Below, piece by piece: positions 8,163 to 16,348 of a stretch of DNA of 64,000 nt; position 1 is the first letter of the stretch; each line of letters starts with the position of its first letter. The position numbers and the translations under genes are program-made. This stretch comes from Cellulomonas sp. C5510. Lineage in GTDB: Bacteria > Actinomycetota > Actinomycetes > Actinomycetales > Cellulomonadaceae. The notes beneath the pieces are model-generated. The model was not told the DNA's origin. It worked only from the letters and a program-made list of their open reading frames with translations, and made no database searches. The stretch covers positions 1,674,001 through 1,738,000 of the forward strand of contig NZ_CP081862.1 in the NCBI RefSeq assembly GCF_019797765.1, read 5' to 3'.

Positions 8163-8588
8163 CTACCGCAGACGAAGGGCGCTCCTGACTTCGTCCGCCC
8201 CCACGCCCAGCGCTGAGGCCACGGAATCGAGTGTGGTCCTCGACGGCAGCCGACGACAACCCTGGCTCTCCCAGCGCTTGAGCGTGGCGGCGGAGAGGTG
8301 CGCCGCTTGAGCGACCTCGTCGACGCTCAGGCCCGCCACGAGTCGGAGCCATCGCAAGCTCGGCCCCCCTTCGGGCGCGCGAAGCAGAGTGGTCACCGGC
8401 ACTCCGAGAGCACGCGCCACCGCGTGCAGCAGGCGCGGACTTCGCGGCCGGGCCTCGCCGCGCTCCCACATCGAGACACGTTCCCCGCCCGCGACCCCGA
8501 CCTCGCGTGCCAGCTCGTGCTGCGTGAGGCCTGCGCGGACACGTGCGGCGCGAAGCGCCGCGCCGTCAATCGCGGGTGCGTTCTCCAT
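8163..8588 (-). CDS. Regulator with two tandem XRE-type helix-turn-helix domains
   Basis: A 141-residue protein made of almost nothing but two HTH units. The first, residues about 9-60, has the canonical pattern RVRAGLTQHELAREVGV...VSMWERGEARP. The second, about 80-135, reads RLVAGLSVDEVAQAAHLSAATLKRWESQG. Both halves resemble XRE/Cro-C1 DNA-binding domains, so one chain could contact both half-sites of an operator. It is divergent from the excisionase-like gene and next to the glnA scar, the usual place of a repressor controlling an integrative element. Target sites are not identifiable by eye. It may also control its own promoter in the 188-bp divergent spacer. Confidence 0.82.
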   Translation of the reverse strand: MENAPAIDGAALRAARVRAGLTQHELAREVGVAGGERVSMWERGEARPRSPRLLHAVARALGVPVTTLLRAPEGGPSLRWLRLVAGLSVDEVAQAAHLSAATLKRWESQGCRRLPSRTTLDSVASALGVGADEVRSALRLR

Positions 8589-8776
8589 GGCGAAACAACC
8601 CTAGAGCCGTGTGCCAACCGGCCCCGCGCCGCGTCGCTCGGCGGCGTGTACCGGACGACGGTCTGCGTCGACTAGAGGTGAGCACCCGACGGGCGTGGTG
8701 TGCCTTCGGTGGTCAACGACGGTACGACGTCGCTGGGCGTCTCCGGCCACGCCAGCTACTAGGAGGGAGCGGACCA

Positions 8777-8974
8777 ATGGAAGACGTACGCCTCACCATG
8801 GCTGAGGTCTCGGCCGCCTACAAGATCCCCGTTGCGACCCTGCGCTACTGGCGCGCACGCGGGGAAGGTCCGCGGTCGTTCCGGCTCGGCCGACGCGTGT
8901 TCTACCGCAAGCAGGACTGTGATGCGTGGGTCGACGCGGCCTACGTCCGCCAGTCGGTCGGCGGGGTCGCGTAA
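8777..8974 (+). CDS. Excisionase-like (MerR/AlpA-type HTH) DNA-binding protein
   Basis: A 65-residue protein with the winged HTH pattern of recombination directionality factors and AlpA-like regulators: LTMAEVSAAYKIPVATLRYWRARGEGP then SFRLGRRVFYRKQDCDAWV. AGGAGGGA lies about 9 bases before the ATG. Proteins of this kind usually sit beside a tyrosine integrase and bend DNA at attachment sites. Here no integrase gene follows, and the next 284 bases hold no convincing gene. Location within 0.8 kb of the glnA scar supports a role in excision of the element, but a plain transcriptional regulator is also possible. Confidence 0.75.
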   Translation: MEDVRLTMAEVSAAYKIPVATLRYWRARGEGPRSFRLGRRVFYRKQDCDAWVDAAYVRQSVGGVA

Positions 8975-9258
8975 CTACTGCCCGTGCCGACGTTCCGTCC
9001 ACACCCCGCTTGCTCGGGGAGTGAGACCGCGCGCGCTGACGTTTACCATGTTCGCTTCTCGTCCATCAAACGCGACGACTACATCTCCGCTGGTCCGAGG
9101 GCTGTCGGTCGCACGGCGTGTCCAGCGAGCGCGTTCCCAGCGCGTCGAAGACGGGCAGTCGCACCATAAGCACTAGTGGCAAGGGATCGACTTGAGGTCA
9201 GGGTGAGCACCACGGCTTCTCCCGCCGCCTAAGGGCGACGAGAGCGCGAGGAGCGCAG
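8975..9258. other. Intergenic region with no supported gene
   Basis: The 284 bases between the excisionase-like gene and the Tad operon hold only short, unsupported frames. The promoter of the long pilus operon is expected here. GAGGAG precedes the first start by a few bases. The position is where an integrase gene would be expected in many actinobacterial elements, but none is present. Confidence 0.5.
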
Positions 9259-9882
9259 ATGACGAGACTCGTTCGACAGGCGCTGAGCGTCCTGGTCGCC
9301 GCGCTCGTCGTTGTGCTCGCCGCGGGCTGCACCGGCGAGCCCCGCCCGCCCACCACAAGCACGACGAGCGGAACGCCGACCCCGTCCGCGGCCTCACCCT
9401 CACTTACCCCCGTGCCGTCCCCGGAGGACGCCGCGACGCCGCGGGCGGAAGAGGTGGTCCGCTCCTACCTCCGCGCTCAGACCGACTGCCTGACAGACCC
9501 GCCCGCCACCGAGATCACGTGCTTCGAAGCGGTCGCGATCGGGACCGAGCTCGTCAATCTCAAGAACGCCCTGACCAGTGCCCAGGCGATGGAGACCCGA
9601 GTGGTCGGAGAGATCGTCGTCGCCGCGGTCGAGCTGCAGGGCATCGACCTGACGAGCGACCCCGCAGCATCCCCGCCCGTCGTCCCGACCATCGTCTTCG
9701 ACGTCTGCGCCGACGTGAGCGGGTACAACGTCGTGGACAAGGACGGCCGGTCGATCGTCCCACCCGATCGCGCCGCGACGAGCCCGCTCGAGGTCTCCGT
9801 CTACAACTACGAGTACCCCGACCAGACGCAGTGGAGAGTCGGCTACGTCGTCGCCGCCGAGGACTTGGCGTGCGGTGGCTGA
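9259..9882 (+). CDS. Putative lipoprotein at head of Tad-like operon
   Basis: A 207-residue protein with a signal peptide and lipobox LAAGC (cysteine near residue 23). A Thr/Ser/Pro-rich linker follows to about residue 55, then a folded domain of about 140 residues with cysteine pairs around TDCLTDPP, ITCFEAV and VFDVCADVSGYNVVDKDG. I do not recognise the family. The linker and lipid anchor suggest it stands off the membrane in the cell wall. It overlaps the next gene by 13 bases and is the first gene of the pilus operon, so a role in assembling or anchoring the pilus is likely. No enzymatic motif is visible. Confidence 0.7.
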   Translation: MTRLVRQALSVLVAALVVVLAAGCTGEPRPPTTSTTSGTPTPSAASPSLTPVPSPEDAATPRAEEVVRSYLRAQTDCLTDPPATEITCFEAVAIGTELVNLKNALTSAQAMETRVVGEIVVAAVELQGIDLTSDPAASPPVVPTIVFDVCADVSGYNVVDKDGRSIVPPDRAATSPLEVSVYNYEYPDQTQWRVGYVVAAEDLACGG

Positions 9883-10742
9883 CGGGCCGTCTGCTGGCGG
9901 TCAGCGCCGTTGCGGGGCTGCTCGTCGGCTTGGGCACGCCGACGGCGTTCGCCGAGGGTGTGACCTGTGTGTCCTACAACCTGTTCGGAGTCTGCACCCT
10001 GTGGGCCGAGACTCCCGCCGACCCCGGTGATAGCAGCGGCTCGGGATCAGGTTCCGGTGGCGGTTCGAACGGCATCCCGATCATGGAGATCGACGGGCAG
10101 TCCTGTCTGCCGGTTGGCCTCGCCGACCCGCAGCCGCCCAAGACCGAGGCGGTCTGGGAGGGTCGCACCGACGGGGCGATTTACCTCTGCGAGGTCCCGC
10201 CAGGGCTCGGCGGGATGTTCGTCGTCGGCTACCTCATCCAGTACTGGTCGCTGACCGCGCCGTCGGCTCCGCCCGACCCCGAGATGCTCGCCCAGCAGGC
10301 AGTCACGTCCATGCAGCTCCAGGCTGTGCGGGTCGGGATCGTGCCCGAAGCGCGGGCTGAGTCGGTCGGACTGGTCGGGATGCCGAACTGGATGTGGGTG
10401 TCGGCCCCGGATGCGCAGACCTTCGGACCGGTCACACGCACCGCCTCTGTAGACGGCTGGACTGTGTCCGCGACGGCAAAGGTCTCCTCAGTCTCCTGGG
10501 ACATGGGCGACAGGCACGTCGTGACGTGCGCGGGTCCGGGGACCCCGTACGACGCGACCTACGGAATATCGCCGTCACCCGACTGCGGCCACACCTACTC
10601 CCGGCAGGGCAGCTACACGGTTCGGGCAACGTCGCATTGGGTCGTCACCTGGTCGGGCATCGGCCAAGCCGGGACGATCACGCTGGACCTGACCCAAGCG
10701 ACGGACGTGACGATCGGCGAGGCACAGGTGCTCACTCAATGA
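9870..10742 (+). CDS. Secreted protein of unknown function, Tad-associated
   Basis: A 290-residue protein with a clear signal peptide (RLLAVSAVAGLLVGLG...AFA) and a mature part with about six cysteines, a Gly/Ser-rich linker near residue 55, and a C-terminal PKD-like stretch (SWDMGDRHVVTC...CGHTYSRQGSYTVRATSHWVVTWSG). PKD-like folds are common in surface adhesins and pilus-associated proteins. The GTG start lies inside the 3' end of the preceding gene, giving a 13-bp overlap, and the stop overlaps a potential ATG of the next. The first part of the frame upstream of the GTG has no coding character. Confidence 0.7.
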   Translation: MRWLTGRLLAVSAVAGLLVGLGTPTAFAEGVTCVSYNLFGVCTLWAETPADPGDSSGSGSGSGGGSNGIPIMEIDGQSCLPVGLADPQPPKTEAVWEGRTDGAIYLCEVPPGLGGMFVVGYLIQYWSLTAPSAPPDPEMLAQQAVTSMQLQAVRVGIVPEARAESVGLVGMPNWMWVSAPDAQTFGPVTRTASVDGWTVSATAKVSSVSWDMGDRHVVTCAGPGTPYDATYGISPSPDCGHTYSRQGSYTVRATSHWVVTWSGIGQAGTITLDLTQATDVTIGEAQVLTQ

Positions 10743-10765
10743 GCCGCAGGGGAAGGAACCAAACG

Positions 10766-11479
10766 ATGACGAGTAGTGCGGTGACCGCTTCGACCCAGAT
10801 GGCACGCGGTAGGGCCGACGAGACCCGTCCCGTGAACAGCGCGCCGTCGCCGGTGGCCGTGCCCACCCCGCCTCGCGCTCGCCGGCGCTGGGGCCTGTTC
10901 GCCGCGATGGTGCTCGTCGTCGCCCTCGGCGCGCTGGGCAACGCCTGGTTGCTGGCGTCGACGACGACTGCGCAGGAGGTCGTCGCGGCGCGGTCGACGA
11001 TCGAGCGCGGCTCGTTGATCACGCGGGAAGACCTTATGACGGTCCGGGTCGAGCTCGACCCTTCCCTGCAGACCGTCCCCGGCAGCGACCTGGCCGACAT
11101 GGTCGGCCAACGGGCCGCCCTCGATGTGGCAGCCGGCTCGCTGATCACGGCGGAGTCGGTCACCGAGACGACGATCCCCCCGGACGGGTACTCGCTGGTG
11201 GGCATCGGCGTCGCGCAGGCGCGGATGCCCGGCGTCACCCTCGTCGCGGGCGATCAGATTCGAGTGGTGGCCACGCCGCAGCTCGTGAGCACGACCGACA
11301 GCGACGCGACGCCCGTCTCGGTGGGTGCCGTCGTCGTGGGGACACAGGGTTCCGACGCGACTGGCGCAGGCGCCCAGACGATCGTGACCGTCCAAGTGCC
11401 GAACGCGGACGCGACGTCGCTGGCCGCACTGGCTGCCACGGGAGACGTCGCCGTCGTCCTGGACTCCCGGGAGCGGTGA
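10766..11479 (+). CDS. SAF-domain protein, RcpC/CpaB-like Flp pilus assembly
   Basis: A 237-residue membrane protein with a proline-rich cytoplasmic start, one transmembrane segment near residues 42-65 (LFAAMVLVVALGALGNAWLL) and an extracellular SAF domain: STIERGSLITREDLM, then AALDVAAGSLITAESV. SAF domains in CpaB/RcpC organise the pilus base. I use the ATG at 10766 because GGAAGGA lies 6 bases before it; an ATG at 10739 overlapping the previous stop would add nine residues. It ends four bases before the CpaE-like gene. In Gram-positives there is no secretin, so its partner is unknown. Confidence 0.8.
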   Translation: MTSSAVTASTQMARGRADETRPVNSAPSPVAVPTPPRARRRWGLFAAMVLVVALGALGNAWLLASTTTAQEVVAARSTIERGSLITREDLMTVRVELDPSLQTVPGSDLADMVGQRAALDVAAGSLITAESVTETTIPPDGYSLVGIGVAQARMPGVTLVAGDQIRVVATPQLVSTTDSDATPVSVGAVVVGTQGSDATGAGAQTIVTVQVPNADATSLAALAATGDVAVVLDSRER

Positions 11480-11483
11480 GGCC

Positions 11484-12308
11484 ATGAGCCTCGTCGTCCT
11501 GACCTCCGCGAGCGGGTCGCCCGGCGTGACGACCACGGCGCTCGCGCTCGCGCTGACCTGGCGTCGGCCCTGCCTGCTCGTCGAAGCTGATCCCACCGGC
11601 GGGTCCGCGATCGCTGCGGGGTACCTCCGCGGGTCGATCGTGCCGCCCGAAGCGATGATCGAGCTCGCCCTGGCTCAGCAGGACGGGCGGAACCTGCTCG
11701 ACACCCTCGCGCAGGTCTCGCTCGAGCTGCCGGGCTCGGTCATACGGTTCGTCCCGGGCACCCGCTCGCACGAGCAGGCGCGCAGCCTCGTCGGTCTGTG
11801 GGAGCCGCTCGCGGCAGCGCTGCGCTCACTCGAGGACACCGGGCAGGACGTCGTCGTGGATGCCGGCCGGTTGGGACTCTTTGGCAGTCCCGAGCCGCTG
11901 ATCGAGGCGGCGGACCTGGCGCTCCTGGTCATCCGGACCGACCTCGTCGCCCTGTCCGCCGCCCGGTCGTGGACGGAGACTCTGCGCGAGCGGTTCGACA
12001 GCGCGGGAGCCAGGAGTTCGCTCGGCGTGCTGCTCGTGAGTGAAGGCGAGCCGTTCGGACCCCGCGAGGTGTCCCGGGTGCTGTCCCTCCCGGTGATGGC
12101 CACGGTGGCCTGGGACCCGGAGCACGCCGCCGTGCTGTCGCACGGCGCGCAGCCGCCACGTCCCCGCCCGTGGCAGCGGTTGGCGGGTCGGTCGGGCTGG
12201 GAGGACTCACCGCTGCTGCGCAGCATCCGCGCCGCGGACAGTGCGATCACCGGCACGATCCGCGCCGCCAGGGCGCGTCTGGACGCCGCGCAAGGGGGAC
12301 GACGATGA
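11484..12308 (+). CDS. CpaE/MinD-like ParA-family ATPase of the Tad system
   Basis: A 274-residue cytoplasmic protein of the ParA/MinD superfamily. The N-terminus VVLTSASGSPGVTTTALALA is a degenerate deviant Walker A, followed by LLVEADPTGGSAIAAGY, the Walker A' region. The usual lysines of the deviant P-loop are absent (SGSPGVTTT), as seen in several CpaE-like pilus proteins, so nucleotide hydrolysis may be weak or lost. It is placed directly before TadA, as CpaE genes are. It probably positions the pilus machine at the membrane. The stop overlaps the TadA ATG (ATGA). Confidence 0.82.
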   Translation: MSLVVLTSASGSPGVTTTALALALTWRRPCLLVEADPTGGSAIAAGYLRGSIVPPEAMIELALAQQDGRNLLDTLAQVSLELPGSVIRFVPGTRSHEQARSLVGLWEPLAAALRSLEDTGQDVVVDAGRLGLFGSPEPLIEAADLALLVIRTDLVALSAARSWTETLRERFDSAGARSSLGVLLVSEGEPFGPREVSRVLSLPVMATVAWDPEHAAVLSHGAQPPRPRPWQRLAGRSGWEDSPLLRSIRAADSAITGTIRAARARLDAAQGGRR

Positions 12309-13909
12309 CCAGCCAGCCGAGTGCGGAGCCTCTGCCGCCGACAGACCCGGCAGCGCTGCCACTCTTCGCGGACCGACCGGTCCGGGCCGGTCGTGTCCGC
12401 GGCGACTTCTCGCTGCGTCCTGCGGTCGTGGGGCCTGCCGCGCTCGACGAGGCGCGTCGCCACCGGACGGCGCTGCACCCACCGCCCGCGACCTCGCGGG
12501 CAAGTAGTGACGAGACGCCGATCGACTGGGAGCTCGTGCGCGCCTTCCGCACCGTAGTCGCCGGCCGTCTGACCGCAGCACTCGGCGGAGACTGGCGACA
12601 GGACGCGAAGACCGCCGACCCGGCCACATCCCACCGAGCGGTCGACGTGGACCGAGAAGAGCAGGAGCGGTACGGCTGGGCCGTCATCCACGACGTGCTC
12701 AAGGAGCACACAGCCGACGTCGTCAAGGCTGGCACGGGCGACGCGTGGACTAGCGCCGAACAGGCCCGGATGGCGCAGGCGATCTTCGACGCGGTCTTCC
12801 GGCTGGGGCGTCTCCAGCCGCTGATCGACGACGACCGGGCCGAGAACATCTTCATCCTCGGCCACGACCGGGTGCTGCTCCAGCTCGTTGACGGCTCGCG
12901 CATCCAGGTCGACCCGGTGGCCGACAGCAACGAGGAGCTGGTCGACTTCCTGCGCTTCCTGGCCAACCGGTCCGAGTCGAACCCTCGCCCGTTCTCCGAG
13001 AGCACCCCGCGGCTGCACCTGAAGCTCGACGGCGGCGCCAGGCTGGCTGCGACGGCGTGGGTGACCAGCAGCCCGACCGTCGTCGTCCGCCGCCACAGGC
13101 ACAGGGTCGACACCCTGGCCGCCTGGGTCGACCGCGGCTGCATGACCCCCGCCTGCGCAGACTTCCTTGCCGCGGCGGTCCGCGGCAAGTGGAGCGTCGT
13201 CGTGGCAGGCCCGATGTCGGCGGGCAAGACCACGCTCATGCGCGCGTTGTGCTCGGAGATACCGAGGCAGGAGGTCTTGGGCACCTTCGAGACCGAGTAC
13301 GAGCTGTTCCTGCGCGAGACCGGGCACCACGACGTCGTCGTCGACTGGGAGGCCCGGCCGGGCATGGGAGAGATCGGCGCCGACGGCCGCGCGGCGGGTG
13401 CGTTCGACCTGGACGAGGCGCTCAACGACAGCTTCCGTTTCGCCCTGGACCGGCAGATCGTCGGGGAGATCCGCGGTCGCGAGGTCTGGACGATGATCAA
13501 GGCGATGGAGAGCGGCACCGGCTCGCTCTCGACTACGCACGCCGCCGGCGCCGAGGCTGCGATCCGCAAGCTGGTCACCTGCGCGATGGAGGCCGGCGGG
13601 CATGTCACGCGGGACCTGGCCCTGGAGAAGCTCGCCGGTTGCCTCGACGTCATCGTCCAGCTCAACCGGCGGGTCGTGGCGATGCCGGACGGGTCTCAGC
13701 AGCTGCGCCGCTGGGTCAGCGAGGTCGTCGTGGTCGAGCCCGGTGAGCGGGAGATGGGCTATGCCCTGACGCACCTGTTCGGCCCGTCCACAGCCGGCCC
13801 TGCGCGGGCGACCGGGCTGATGAGCGAGCGGTGCAAGGACCTGACGGTCGACGGTTTCGATCTCGACCAGTACCAGGCAGAGGCGGACGGGCGGGGGTGG
13901 CGAGCGTGA
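12305..13909 (+). CDS. tadA: TadA/CpaF-type secretion ATPase
   Basis: A 534-residue VirB11/TadA-family hexameric ATPase that powers pilin polymerisation. Walker A is AGPMSAGKTTLMRAL near residue 301, the Asp-box region is TEYELFLRETG, and Walker B is RQIVGEIRGREVWTMIKAMESG. SLSTTHAAGAEAAIRKLV gives the His box. The N-terminal 100 residues carry a proline-rich start and then the all-helical CpaF N-domain. It is longer than the typical 400-450 residues because of that extension. It is coupled by ATGA to the gene before and by GTGA to the gene after, all within one operon. Confidence 0.93.
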   Translation: MTSQPSAEPLPPTDPAALPLFADRPVRAGRVRGDFSLRPAVVGPAALDEARRHRTALHPPPATSRASSDETPIDWELVRAFRTVVAGRLTAALGGDWRQDAKTADPATSHRAVDVDREEQERYGWAVIHDVLKEHTADVVKAGTGDAWTSAEQARMAQAIFDAVFRLGRLQPLIDDDRAENIFILGHDRVLLQLVDGSRIQVDPVADSNEELVDFLRFLANRSESNPRPFSESTPRLHLKLDGGARLAATAWVTSSPTVVVRRHRHRVDTLAAWVDRGCMTPACADFLAAAVRGKWSVVVAGPMSAGKTTLMRALCSEIPRQEVLGTFETEYELFLRETGHHDVVVDWEARPGMGEIGADGRAAGAFDLDEALNDSFRFALDRQIVGEIRGREVWTMIKAMESGTGSLSTTHAAGAEAAIRKLVTCAMEAGGHVTRDLALEKLAGCLDVIVQLNRRVVAMPDGSQQLRRWVSEVVVVEPGEREMGYALTHLFGPSTAGPARATGLMSERCKDLTVDGFDLDQYQAEADGRGWRA

Positions 13910-14775
13910 ACCCCGCGGTGTGGTCGGCCGTGTTCGGGACGCTCGTCGTCGCCGGGCTGATCGGGGCCGTGCTCGCACTGCGTCCCCGACCGGTGCGTGA
14001 GCCGGTCGCCCGTCGCCCGTCGGCGCTGGCCCGCCGCGTGAGGGCCACGTCCAGCCGAACCCGCCTCGTGCTCGTCGTCTCGATCGGCGGCGGGCTGCTG
14101 CTCGCTCTGCTGACCGGGTGGGTCGCCGCGGTGCTGATCCTGCCCGCCGCGGCCCTGGGCCTGCCGTACCTGCTGGCCGCTCCGCCCACGGCGGCCACCG
14201 TCCGCCGGCTCGAGGCGATGGAGGAGTGGACCCGCAACCTGGCGGGCGTGCTGAGCTCGGGAGTGGGCCTCGAGCAGGCCGTGACCGCGACGCTGCGCTC
14301 GACGCCGGACGCGATCAAACCCGAGGTCACAGCGCTGGTCGCCCGGCTGCGGGCCCGGTGGGACACCGAGCAGGCGCTGCGAGCCTTCGCCGACGATCTC
14401 GATGACGTCACTGGCGACCTGATCGTGGCGAACCTGATCCTGGCCGCGCAGCGCCGGAACCGGAGCCTGGCCAACGCGCTGCAGGGCGTCGCGGAGTCGG
14501 TGAGCGAGGACGTGACCTCCCGGCGCAAGGTGGAGGCCGGGCGCGCGAAGCCGCGCGGGAGCGCCCGCCTCGTCACGATGTTCTCCGCCGGCGTCCTCGT
14601 CTGGCTGGCGTTCACCGGCGACTACATCGCGCCCTACGGAACCCCCCTGGGCCAGGTGCTGCTCGTCGGGCTGCTCACCGCCTACGCCGCCGGGCTGCTG
14701 TGGATGCGAAAGATGACCGAGGGCAAGCCGCTGCCCAGGTTCCTCGGCCCGGTCGCGAAGGCAGGCGCCCGATGA
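13906..14775 (+). CDS. tadB: TadB-type pilus inner-membrane platform protein (T2SSF)
   Basis: A 289-residue membrane protein with the type II secretion F (GspF) domain in about residues 95-220: ARWDTEQALRAFADDLDDVTGDLIVANLILAAQRRN, followed by two C-terminal membrane segments. Two more hydrophobic segments lie near the start. It forms the platform that couples TadA to the pilin together with TadC. The GTG chosen overlaps the TadA stop (GTGA); a GTG nine bases earlier is also possible. The stop overlaps the TadC start in the same manner. Confidence 0.87.
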   Translation: MNPAVWSAVFGTLVVAGLIGAVLALRPRPVREPVARRPSALARRVRATSSRTRLVLVVSIGGGLLLALLTGWVAAVLILPAAALGLPYLLAAPPTAATVRRLEAMEEWTRNLAGVLSSGVGLEQAVTATLRSTPDAIKPEVTALVARLRARWDTEQALRAFADDLDDVTGDLIVANLILAAQRRNRSLANALQGVAESVSEDVTSRRKVEAGRAKPRGSARLVTMFSAGVLVWLAFTGDYIAPYGTPLGQVLLVGLLTAYAAGLLWMRKMTEGKPLPRFLGPVAKAGAR

Positions 14776-15674
14776 CCGCCCTCCAGCTCGCCCTCGTCCT
14801 CGGTGTCGTCGTCGGTGCCGGTCTGGCCGGAGCCCTGTACGCGCTGGTCCCGGCCCAGCCGGATCTCGGCGACGTGCTCGCGCGCCTGTCCCCGGCGTCA
14901 CGGCGCCCCACCACCACAACTCCACCGTCGGCGGCTCCCAGCACCGAGGAACGCCTGGGGATCTGGGCGCAGCGGACCCTGCCCGGCCGGTTGCTCGGTG
15001 CGGCGCCCGCCCGGGATCTCGCCGTCCTGCGCCGCACCCCGGCCCAGTTCTACGGCCGCAAGGTCGCCTACGGACTGCTCGGCCTCGCCCTCCCCACTCT
15101 GCTGACCGGCTTCTTCGCCCTGCTCGGCATCCGTGTGCCGGGTGTCGTGCCGGTCGGCGGCACCGTGCTGCTGGGTGCGCTGATGTTCATGGCGCCCTCG
15201 CGGGACATCGCGGAGGAGGCGAAGCGGGCGCGCGCCGAGTGCGCCCGGGCGCTCAGCGCCTACATCGAGATGTGCGCTCTCGAGCGCAACAGCGGTGCCG
15301 GGGCGACCGTCGCGCTGGCCGGCGCGGCTGAGGTCGGCGACTCGTGGGTGTTTAGCCGCATCCGCGAGGAGCTGGCCCGCGCCCGGTACAACGGCCAACC
15401 GCCCTGGGACGCACTCAACGAGCTGTCGGACACCATCGGCCTGCCCGAGCTGGCCGACGTCGCCCACATCATGAGGCTCGCCGGCGACGAGAACTCTGAG
15501 GTCTACCGATCGCTGCGCGCCCGCAGCGCCACCGTGCGCAGCAGCCTGCTCTCCGAGGAGCTGGCCGAGGCGAACGTCGTCGAGGAGCGCATGTACGTGC
15601 CCGGCTCGTTCATCGGCCTGGTGTTCCTCGCCTTGCTGATGGCCCCGTCCCTGCTGCGTCTGTTCGGGATGTAG
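14772..15674 (+). CDS. tadC: TadC-type pilus inner-membrane platform protein (T2SSF)
   Basis: A 300-residue protein with an N-terminal membrane segment, a Thr/Pro-rich cytoplasmic stretch, two central membrane segments and a T2SSF domain (SAYIEMCALERNSGAGATVALAGAAEVG, then LPELADVAHIMRLAGDENSEVYRSLR). It ends in one more hydrophobic helix (SFIGLVFLALLMAPSLLRLFG). It pairs with TadB to form the assembly platform. The ATG overlaps the tadB stop. The next gene starts 36 bases later with its own good ribosome-binding site. Confidence 0.87.
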   Translation: MTALQLALVLGVVVGAGLAGALYALVPAQPDLGDVLARLSPASRRPTTTTPPSAAPSTEERLGIWAQRTLPGRLLGAAPARDLAVLRRTPAQFYGRKVAYGLLGLALPTLLTGFFALLGIRVPGVVPVGGTVLLGALMFMAPSRDIAEEAKRARAECARALSAYIEMCALERNSGAGATVALAGAAEVGDSWVFSRIREELARARYNGQPPWDALNELSDTIGLPELADVAHIMRLAGDENSEVYRSLRARSATVRSSLLSEELAEANVVEERMYVPGSFIGLVFLALLMAPSLLRLFGM

Positions 15675-15710
15675 CGAACCGCACTGCCCGCCACGAGGAA
15701 GGAACGCACG

Positions 15711-15914
15711 ATGCCACACCGCCTGATCTCCACCCTGCTCGTCTTCGGGTTGACCCTGCGCGACCGCGTCAAGACCGCCCTGATCCACAACGACGACGAC
15801 GGAGCCAGCACGATCGAGATCGTGTTCTGGTCCGTCGGTCTGCTCGCCCTCGCCGGACTCGTCTACGCCGCGATCCAGGCGTACGTGAACGGCAAGATCC
15901 CGGGGATCAGCTGA
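15711..15914 (+). CDS. Flp-like pilin (major subunit candidate)
   Basis: A 67-residue protein with a short positively charged leader, then DDDGASTIEIVFWSVGLLALAGLVYAA. A glutamate (the TIE segment) sits just after the presumed processing point and before a single hydrophobic helix, as in type IVb Flp pilins. GAGGAAGGA lies a few bases upstream. Small size, a single helix, and position right after TadC make it the best candidate for the main pilus subunit. A dedicated prepilin peptidase (TadV) gene is not present in the window, so processing must use a peptidase encoded elsewhere. Confidence 0.72.
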   Translation: MPHRLISTLLVFGLTLRDRVKTALIHNDDDGASTIEIVFWSVGLLALAGLVYAAIQAYVNGKIPGIS

Positions 15915-15919
15915 GTACC

Positions 15920-16348
15920 GTGCGGAAGCGTCGAGCCGAGGTGAGGCGCCGACGGGCGCGTGCGGCTCCCGCGCGTCCGGCGAACGACCGCGGGTCGGCG
16001 ACCGTGCAGATCGTCGTGCTGATGCCGGCGCTGTTCCTGCTCATGTTCACCGGCATGCAGGCCGCGCTGATCTACCACGCCCGCACGGTGGCGATCGCCG
16101 CTGCACAGGAGGGTGCCCGCGCCGCAGCGGCGCAGTACTCGTCGGCCGAGGCCGGTGATCTCGCTGCGGAGCAGTTCATCGCCTCCGCCGGGGGAGAGGA
16201 CGTGCTGCGAGTGGTCACGGTCACGGCGACGCGAGACGCAACGACCGCCTCGGTGATCGTGACCGGCACGACGATGAGCGTGGTCCCGGGCTGGACACCG
16301 CAGATCGTCCAGAGCGCATCGGCGCCCGTCGAGCGGGTGACGGGATGA
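15920..16348 (+). CDS. TadE-like pseudopilin
   Basis: A 142-residue protein with a basic N-terminus, then the TadE motif DRGSATVQIVVLMPALFLLMFTGMQAALIYHARTVAIAAAQEGAR. The glutamate common at the +5 position is replaced by glutamine (VQIV). The C-terminal part is beta-rich (VTVTATRDATTASVIVTGTTM). GTG start, five bases after the pilin stop. TadE-like proteins are minor pilins that prime or stabilise the pilus. The stop overlaps the next gene. Confidence 0.8.
   Translation: MRKRRAEVRRRRARAAPARPANDRGSATVQIVVLMPALFLLMFTGMQAALIYHARTVAIAAAQEGARAAAAQYSSAEAGDLAAEQFIASAGGEDVLRVVTVTATRDATTASVIVTGTTMSVVPGWTPQIVQSASAPVERVTG

Noticed and set aside
8984..9169. Possible integrase remnant (segment ADVYHVRFSSIKRDD)
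   Set aside because: A short stretch vaguely resembles an integrase N-terminus, but no catalytic motif or longer similarity is present.
11675..13978. Very long minus-strand open frame opposite the CpaE-like and TadA genes
   Set aside because: It is antisense to clearly conserved Tad genes, is Arg/Pro-rich with no domain, and reflects the high third-position GC of the real genes. Similar long shadows over other genes were discarded for the same reason.
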